From assembly GCA_037954665.1 (NCBI GenBank), contig JBBMOL010000117.1, positions 1,984,001 through 2,048,000 on the forward strand: a DNA stretch of 64,000 bases. Direction: 5' to 3'. This DNA comes from Laguncularia racemosa. Taxonomy: Eukaryota; Streptophyta; Magnoliopsida; Myrtales; Combretaceae. The first letter of the stretch is position 1. Each line of letters begins with the position of its first letter. This document shows, one piece after another, positions 58,720-64,000 of the stretch. The notes beneath the pieces were generated by a model. The model saw only the letters and a program-made list of their open reading frames with translations. It had not been told where the DNA came from and did not search any database. Made by a program: the position numbers and the translations under genes.

Positions 58720-59620
58720 TCATTCCTACTATCAGTTAGTTAGCCCACAATAGGGCACCTTTCTAGATATCCTCTCTTCAGGTTGCAAGTCCAAAGAGAC
58801 GCTTCTCACTGTTAGATAGCCCATAATAGTGAACTTCCCCTAAACTTTCTCTCTCAAGGTTGCAAGATTTAAAAGCCGCTTCCCACTATTGGTTAGTTAG
58901 CCCATAATGGGGCGCTTTCCTAAATAATCTCTTCTTTAAAGGTTGCTAGTCTAGTGAGACACTTTCTATCATTGATTAGTTAGCTCGTAAGAGCACTTTT
59001 CTAGAAAATCTCTTCTTTAAGGTTGCTAATCCTGTGATACGCTTCTCATTATTAGTTAGTTAGCCTATAACGGGGCACTTTCCTAAATAATCTCTTCTTT
59101 AAAGGTTGCTAGTCTAGTAAGACGCTTCCTATTATTAGTTAGCCAACTCATAAGAGTGCTTTCCTAAATAATCTCTTCTTTATGGTTGCTAGTCCTGTAA
59201 GACACTTCCCACTGTCGGTTAGTTAGCCCATAATGGGGCACTTTCCTAAATAATCTCTTCTTTAAAAGTTGCTAGTCTAGTGAGACGCTTCCTATCATCG
59301 ATTAGTCAGCTCGTAAGAGCACTTTTCTAGAAAATTTCTTCTTTAAGGTTACTAGTCTTGTAAGATGCCTCTTATTATCAGTTAGTTAGCTCATAAGAGC
59401 GCTTTCCTAAACAATCTCTTCTTTAAGGTTGCTAGTCCTGTAAGACGCTTCCTATTATCAGTTAGTTAGCTCATAAGGATACATTCCTAAACAATCTCTG
59501 TTTAAGGTTGTTAGCCTAATGAGACACTTCCTATTATCAATTAGTTAGCTCATAAGAACACTTTTCTAGATAATCTCTCCCTCCAAGTTGCTAGTTTGGT
59601 GAGATGTTTCTTATCTAAGA
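58720..59620. repeat. 81-bp tandem array, 11 units
   Basis: Marker words GTTAGTTAGCYCATAA and the following CTTTCCTAAATAATCTCTTC and GTTGCTAGTCTAGTGAGACG recur with starts near 58736, 58820, 58894, 58975, 59056, 59138, 59217, 59301, 59379, 59460 and 59540. The step is 74-84 bp, mostly about 81. Two alternating sub-types (CCCATAATGGGGC and CTCGTAAGAGC) suggest an older two-unit repeat. Confidence 0.88.
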
Positions 59621-59855
59621 CCACTCCCTAAGGAGTATTAATCATCATAAAGTGATCATCTTTTTTTGCAACATGGGATTGTTAGCTTGTGGAGCATTTT
59701 CCGTACTCAAATTGATAGTCAAATAACTCCCTAGTAGAACTAGGTTCAGATAGCCAGCCGACTATAGCGTTATCCACCCGGTCTATTAGGCAAAAATGAT
59801 GTTTTTATTGTCTTTATAGTTAAGTTTTTCAAACTTTACTACAAAGAGGGGTAGC

Positions 59856-60350
59856 TGTAAACACCTAATTTTTGTCCTCTAATCATAATTAATGTTTTTT
59901 TTTTTCATTTTTCTTCTATAATTTAGATAAGGAAGGAAAAATAATGACAAAAAATAAAATAAATAGGAATAATACACCAATATTGGAAAATGAAGGTAAA
60001 AATAACAATAAAAGATATTTAGGGATTTTTATAAAATTTTAGAATTTCAAAATAATATAAAATTAATAAAACTTGTCACGTTTATATACAATTTGCGTTA
60101 AATACAAAACAGAGATTTAGGCTAGCTCAACTGGCTCGTGTGTACGCCTGGGACGCGTGTGGGGAGGCGAGGTCAAGGGTTCGAATCTTGGGAAGGCACT
60201 TCATGTTGTCTTGCATTTTTTTTCATCGAGTTACCATGTGTCAGCAGCTGATTGGACGACACGAGTGCATGTGCCTGGCATGTGCTCGTCTTCTACCTCT
60301 ATCCGAGATCGGCGTCGACGTGGGAAGAACAGAATCCGACCATTTTGATT
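59856..60350 (+). repeat. Right LTR of the SINE-carrying element
   Basis: Starts TGTAAACACC after a purine tract. It parallels the left LTR to about AATCCGACCATTTTGATT, then the similarity ends. Confidence 0.8.
60119..60225 (+). repeat. tRNA-like (SINE-like) module, copy 2
   Basis: A-box-like TAGCTCAACTGG (60123-60134) and B-box GGTTCGAATCT (60178-60188), followed by a T-run. It sits at the same LTR position as copy 1, so it was in the LTR before this element inserted. Confidence 0.6.
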
Positions 60351-60386
60351 CAAATTTTTACACAAATCTAGCATATCTTTAACTAA

Positions 60387-60629
60387 AAGAGAATAAATGA
60401 TGAGATCCATGATGGGAGCCAAGCCAGAAGATGGAATGTGGATCCTCTTGAAGTGCCACCTGGACCGATCACAAGAAATCGAGCGAAACAATTCAAGGAA
60501 GCACTTAACGGGTTGATAAAGGATGTCCATGAAGTCGAAAAGGATTGGAGCAATCATGAAGTTGGAAAGGATTGGAACAACCATGGGAAGGCCCTTGCTC
60601 TTGTACAAGTCATACCGGATACGGGGTGA
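60387..60629 (+). other. Open frame for a chromovirus pol C-terminus, probably inside the LTR
   Basis: An 81-codon frame encodes VDPLEVPPGPITRNRAKQFK and EALNGLIKDVHEVEKDW. The GPITRxRAK...EALNGL motif ends the polyprotein of several plant gypsy elements. It lies upstream of the PBS and gag of the next element. Either the LTR itself encodes the end of pol, as known for CRM elements whose pol runs into the 3' LTR, or two elements are arranged in tandem and share an LTR. Confidence 0.6.
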
Positions 60630-61247
60630 AGAGGGCGTGTCTTTACAAGGCACGACCGTGTAGGAATCTCAAGGTTACACAGAATCATACACGGTCATAT
60701 ACACGGCCAAAAGGCACGGCCGTGTATGGAGTTAAGAAAATCCACAGAAAGATACATGTCTAGAAGTACACGGCCGTGTATGTCTCCAACGCCGGCTCAA
60801 GGCCGCCGGCCTTCATGTTCTGTTTTTGTTATTTTTTCGCAACTTATTGAAGTGATGTCATTTTGGGCTTTATTGTTACGGATTGTAAACCCTAGTATAA
60901 AGCTCCTAGGGTTTAGAACATAGAAGATAGAACATATACAACATTGAAAGTTAGAAAACACTTTTAAGAGAATTCCTCTCTTGGTTCTTTAAAGAACTAA
61001 TCTAGAACTTATCGGATTTTATTTCCATAGCGTTCATCCCAACTTATCAATCGGTCTTTCATCCCGATTGTGGCGTTTTCATATTATACCAAGGTTCTTG
61101 TCTCACTTATAGACAACGGGTCGCGGTTTCCACTTGAGGGTGTTTGGCATCTTAGGTAACAAATTCCGAACTTATTGGTATTGGGTTTCGTCACACGTTG
61201 GCGTGGTCCGTATCAGTTAGGAATCCGATCAAACCGATCTCGTATCA
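60398..61247 (+). repeat. 5' LTR of the CRM-like chromovirus
   Basis: It ends GATCTCGTATCA three bases before the PBS. The start near TGATGAGATCC is inferred. The U3 part holds three CACGNCCGTG palindromes (60651, 60715, 60769). A plausible R/U5 with CCTAGTATAAAGCTCCTAGG lies at about 60889-60908. The LTR is probably about 850 bp. Confidence 0.6.
60651..60780. repeat. CACGGCCGTG palindrome repeats
   Basis: CACGACCGTG at 60651-60660 and perfect palindromes CACGGCCGTG at 60715-60724 and 60769-60778, with half-sites ACACGGTCAT and ACACGGCCAA between. Related, more decayed words occur in the Athila spacer and LTR. Confidence 0.85.
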
Positions 61248-61250
61248 GTT

Positions 61251-61262
61251 TGGTATCAGAGC
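61251..61262 (+). promoter_or_regulatory. Primer-binding site, tRNA-Met type
   Basis: TGGTATCAGAGC lies three bases after the LTR end. Confidence 0.9.
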
Positions 61263-61733
61263 TTAGGTTTGTTAAACATCAGTTCGGTTTGAGGAAGGTA
61301 ACATCAAAACCCTAACTCCAATCGTTCATATCAATTGTTCATATTCAATTTCATAGTGTTGATTGTTTATTAAAAGTGTAGTGCCTTCTAATTCAATTTT
61401 GTTACCAAAAAAAAAAAAAGGAAGAATCACGAATGAAAAAAAGAAAAAGAAAAAGGGAACGTGATCAAGAGCAGCACACAAAGGAAAAAAAAAAAAAGAG
61501 GAAAATTTGCGAGCCCTAAAGTTGTTTTGAATTCTACGGAAGGGAATTGGTATAGTTTGGGTTAGTTCCGAGAGAATTGAGAAGAGGAATTGGTGAGTTG
61601 CTATCATCATTGCTTGTGAGAATACACGAGTGACTGTGTGATATCATCATTTGAGCGAAACATGTAAGGGAGTGTATCGTGAGGTTTAATCATATATATA
61701 TTTGTGTTAGTACTAATCTTTTCTGCAGGAACT
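61263..61733 (+). other. Leader between PBS and gag
   Basis: A non-coding, purine-rich leader (A-runs at about 61410-61420, 61436-61500) upstream of the gag start. A possible splice-like TTTTCTGCAGGA lies just before the ATG. Confidence 0.5.
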
Positions 61734-64000
61734 ATGTTGAGGCAACATTCTCCTGAAAGTGAGAGGGGAAGGTTTGATGCTAGGTTAGTGATTGAGGCGT
61801 TGAGGGGTGAGATGAAGAGGATGTTTCAGGAGGGAATGGAACAAATTCATGAGACGGTAGAGCAAAGACTAGAGCAATCTACAAACGTCTTCCAAGGGCA
61901 TAAGAGGGAGAGTCGTTCTAGGAGAGTACAAAGGGGTGGAGATGAAATGTCGGGTGATGACATTAGATGTTTTAAATGCCAAGGTAGAGGCCATATTGCT
62001 AGTCAATGTCCGAATGGACGTGTTATGATTTTACATGATGATTGTGAGTATGAGACTGAGGGGGATAGTGAGGAAGATGATATGCCTCCATTAGAGGATG
62101 CTAGTGATGATGAGGAGCCTGCAATAGGGAGGTTAATGGCAGTAGTGAAGCGAGCTTTGAATGTGCAAGTGAAGGAAGAAGAGGAGGTGCAAAGGGAAAA
62201 TATATTTCATACTAGATGTTATCTAGGAGATCATATTTGCAGTTTGATTATTGATGGAGGAAGTTGCACCAATGTGGTGAGTAACTTTATTGTTAAGAGG
62301 TTGGGAATCAAAACTATTAGACACCCTAGTTTATATAAATTGCAGTGGTTGAATGATAGTGGTGAGACTAAGGTGAGTAAGCAAGCCTTGATTGGTTTTC
62401 GCATTGGTAGGTATGAGGATGAGGTGTTATGCAATGTAGTGCCAATGCAAGCGTGTCATGTGTTGTTGGGGAGGCCATGGCAATTTGATAGGAAGGTTAT
62501 TCATGATGGCTTTTCTAACAAGTATACGCTTGTTCATCAGGGGAAAAGCTTTAATCTTAAACCTTTAACACCTAAACAGGTGTATGAGGATCAGTTGCAG
62601 CTACAACAGTCTTCTACAAAACATAAGGTGAGTGAAAAACAGAGGGAGAGTGAGAGAGCAAAAGACAATGAGAAAGAAAAGGAATACAAAAGTCAATATC
62701 AAAAGGAAAAAGAGAGGAAGGCTGGAAAGAGTGTGAGAGACCAAGTTGAAGGGAAATCAACTTTGGTGGTGAGTGAAAAGGAGAGTGCAGCCTTGCAAAA
62801 GGAGAGTTATGTGGCAAGAGCGAGTGTAGTAAGGAGAGCGTTAGTGATGAGGCAACCTATTTTGTTGCTGGTTTTCAAGGAAACATGTCTTAATACTAAC
62901 GAACTATCTAACTCTTTGCCTAGTGTGGTTGTGTCTATTGTGCAGGACTTTGAAGATGTCTTCCCTGAGGAGATTCCAAAGGGATTACCACCTATTCGTG
63001 GTATTGAGCACCAAATTGACCTTGTACCTGGAGCATCGATTCCAAACAAGCCAGCTTATAGGAGAAATCAGGAGGAGACAAAGGAACTCCAAAGGCAGGT
63101 CGATGAATTAATGGAGAAGGGGTACGTGAGGGAAAGCATGAGCCCATACACAGTGCCTGTGATTTTGGTGCCTAAGAAAGATGGGTCAGGGAGAATGTGT
63201 GTTGATTGCCGCGCCATCAACAACATCACGGTAAAGTATCGTCATCCCATTCCTCGCTTAGATGACATGTTAGATGAGTTACATGGGTCTAGTGTCTTTT
63301 CTAAAATTGATCTGAAAAGTGGATATCACCAAATTAGAATGAAAGAGGGTGATGAATGGAAAACCACATTCAAAATAAAATATGGATTGTATGAGTGGTT
63401 AGTAATGCCTTTTGGTTTAACTAACGCACCTAGTACTTTTATGAGACTTATGAACCATGTTTTGAGGACTTTTATTAGCAAATTTGTGGTTGTCTATTTT
63501 GATGATATCCTTATTTACAATAAAAGTTTGGAAGATCATATATCTCACTTAAGGGATGTTTTAGAAGTGCTTCGAAAGGAACAATTATATGCTAACCTCA
63601 AGAAGTGCACTTTTTGCACAGACAAACTTGTGTTTCTTGGTTTTGTTGTTAGTGCACAGGGAATACAGGTTGATGAAGAAAAGGTTCGTGTGATCCAAGA
63701 ATGGCCTAGTCCAACTAATGTAAGTAATGTGCGGAGTTTCCATGGACTAGCGAGCTTTTATAAGAGATTTGTGAAGGATTTCAGCACCATTGCAGCACCA
63801 CTTACCGAGGTAATTAAGAAGAAAGTAGGGTTCAGATGGGAAGAGCAACAAGAGAAGGCCTTTCAGATGCTTAAAAATAAGCTGACTCAGGCGCCATTAC
63901 TTGCTTTACCTAACTTTGCTAAAACATTTGAAATTGAGTGTGATGCTTCAGGATTAGGAATTGGAGCAGTGCTTATGCAGGAGAGAAGACCAATCGCATT
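61734..64000 (+). CDS. Gag-pol polyprotein of CRM-like Ty3/gypsy chromovirus (partial, open)
   Basis: One uninterrupted frame of at least 755 codons runs off the right edge. Order: a short gag N-terminus (MLRQHSPESERGR); zinc knuckle CFKCQGRGHIASQC near residue 83; acidic linker; protease LIIDGGSCTNVVSNF near residue 177; a long charged K/E/R linker (residues about 290-350); RT from residue about 400 (RMCVDCRAINNITVKYRHP, FSKIDLKSGYHQIRMKEGD, VMPFGLTNAPSTFM, catalytic YFDDILIY); RNase H start (FEIECDASGLGIGAVLMQ) at the edge. Integrase is beyond the window. The gag is oddly short: fewer than 85 residues precede the zinc knuckle, so the usual ~200-residue capsid domain is missing. Pol is intact, which suggests a young copy that depends on Gag made elsewhere. 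The CRM assignment is from recalled motif similarity and is less certain than the family. Confidence 0.93.
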   Translation, partial: MLRQHSPESERGRFDARLVIEALRGEMKRMFQEGMEQIHETVEQRLEQSTNVFQGHKRESRSRRVQRGGDEMSGDDIRCFKCQGRGHIASQCPNGRVMILHDDCEYETEGDSEEDDMPPLEDASDDEEPAIGRLMAVVKRALNVQVKEEEEVQRENIFHTRCYLGDHICSLIIDGGSCTNVVSNFIVKRLGIKTIRHPSLYKLQWLNDSGETKVSKQALIGFRIGRYEDEVLCNVVPMQACHVLLGRPWQFDRKVIHDGFSNKYTLVHQGKSFNLKPLTPKQVYEDQLQLQQSSTKHKVSEKQRESERAKDNEKEKEYKSQYQKEKERKAGKSVRDQVEGKSTLVVSEKESAALQKESYVARASVVRRALVMRQPILLLVFKETCLNTNELSNSLPSVVVSIVQDFEDVFPEEIPKGLPPIRGIEHQIDLVPGASIPNKPAYRRNQEETKELQRQVDELMEKGYVRESMSPYTVPVILVPKKDGSGRMCVDCRAINNITVKYRHPIPRLDDMLDELHGSSVFSKIDLKSGYHQIRMKEGDEWKTTFKIKYGLYEWLVMPFGLTNAPSTFMRLMNHVLRTFISKFVVVYFDDILIYNKSLEDHISHLRDVLEVLRKEQLYANLKKCTFCTDKLVFLGFVVSAQGIQVDEEKVRVIQEWPSPTNVSNVRSFHGLASFYKRFVKDFSTIAAPLTEVIKKKVGFRWEEQQEKAFQMLKNKLTQAPLLALPNFAKTFEIECDASGLGIGAVLMQERRPIA

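Larger units (their letters stand above)
57925..60350 (+). mobile_element. Non-autonomous LTR element with SINE-like LTR and 81-bp array
   Basis: Two similar LTR segments (57925 to about 58430 and 59856 to about 60350) flank a 1.4-kb interior of tandem repeats. The second starts TGTAAACACCTAATTTTTGT, directly after a purine tract (AAGAGGGGTAGC). The first starts with a slightly altered end within the Athila pol. No PBS and no coding are seen. The start sequence resembles Tat/Ogre LTRs. It inserted into the Athila element, and its right LTR abuts the chromovirus at about 60398. Confidence 0.65.

Noticed and set aside
58720..59620. A CRISPR array, suggested by regular repeats
   Set aside because: The repeats are contiguous and diverged, with no unique spacers and no cas genes, and this is plant nuclear DNA.

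Overview
The window is nuclear DNA of a flowering plant, probably a woody eudicot. It is strongly AT-rich, has GT-AG introns, and consists mostly of nested transposable elements. I can support only two host genes. The first is the 5' end of a PX/PH-type phospholipase D zeta gene on the minus strand (exons 1-4, 16657 down to 2817). The second is a single-exon gene for a 200-residue glycine-rich protein of unknown function on the plus strand (28371-28973). The species cannot be named from the sequence.

1-2.8 kb is intron 4 of the phospholipase gene. It holds a broken LINE, two truncated Ty3/gypsy pieces and a local duplication. Exons 4, 3 and 2 lie between 2817 and 3417. Intron 1 is about 13 kb (3418-16435). 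An old gypsy element (3785-13991, 5-bp duplication CAAAC) was invaded in gag by a younger, full-length but stop-ridden gypsy (5119-10636, duplication ATATG). Its 3' LTR was split by a probable Helitron (11037-13623), which itself carries a MITE, a solo LTR and a smaller Helitron-like unit. Both gypsy elements run antisense to the gene. Exon 1 (16436-16657) is followed by a CT-rich leader, and a MITE starts roughly 0.4 kb upstream of the start codon.

16.9-27.9 kb is AT-rich intergenic DNA. It holds two copies of one MITE family, other eroded repeats, a gypsy remnant and a clean hAT-type MITE with a perfect 8-bp duplication (27282-27486). The glycine-rich gene follows, with three ACGTGTC motifs in its upstream region.

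32.2-46.2 kb is one large non-autonomous LTR retrotransposon with a Tat/Ogre-style primer binding site. It has no recognisable gag-pol and carries an array of ~208-bp repeats. That array is split by a 5.4-kb solo LTR (35845-41240) that itself contains about 1.5 kb of TG-rich minisatellite.

49.8-64 kb is another nest. A decayed hAT element (transposase remnant 50707-52036) is truncated by a minus-strand Athila-lineage element (LTR 52554-53940, late ORF 55306-56661, pol terminus near 57760-57935). That element is interrupted by a non-autonomous element (57925 to about 60350) whose LTRs contain a tRNA-like (SINE-like) module and whose interior is eleven ~81-bp repeats. Last comes a chromovirus with an uninterrupted gag-pol frame (61734 to the window edge) that lacks the capsid part of gag and whose LTR appears to encode the end of pol.

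I found no system of cooperating genes. What is unusual is the depth and legibility of the nested insertions, several with exact target-site duplications, and the odd architectures of the non-autonomous elements.
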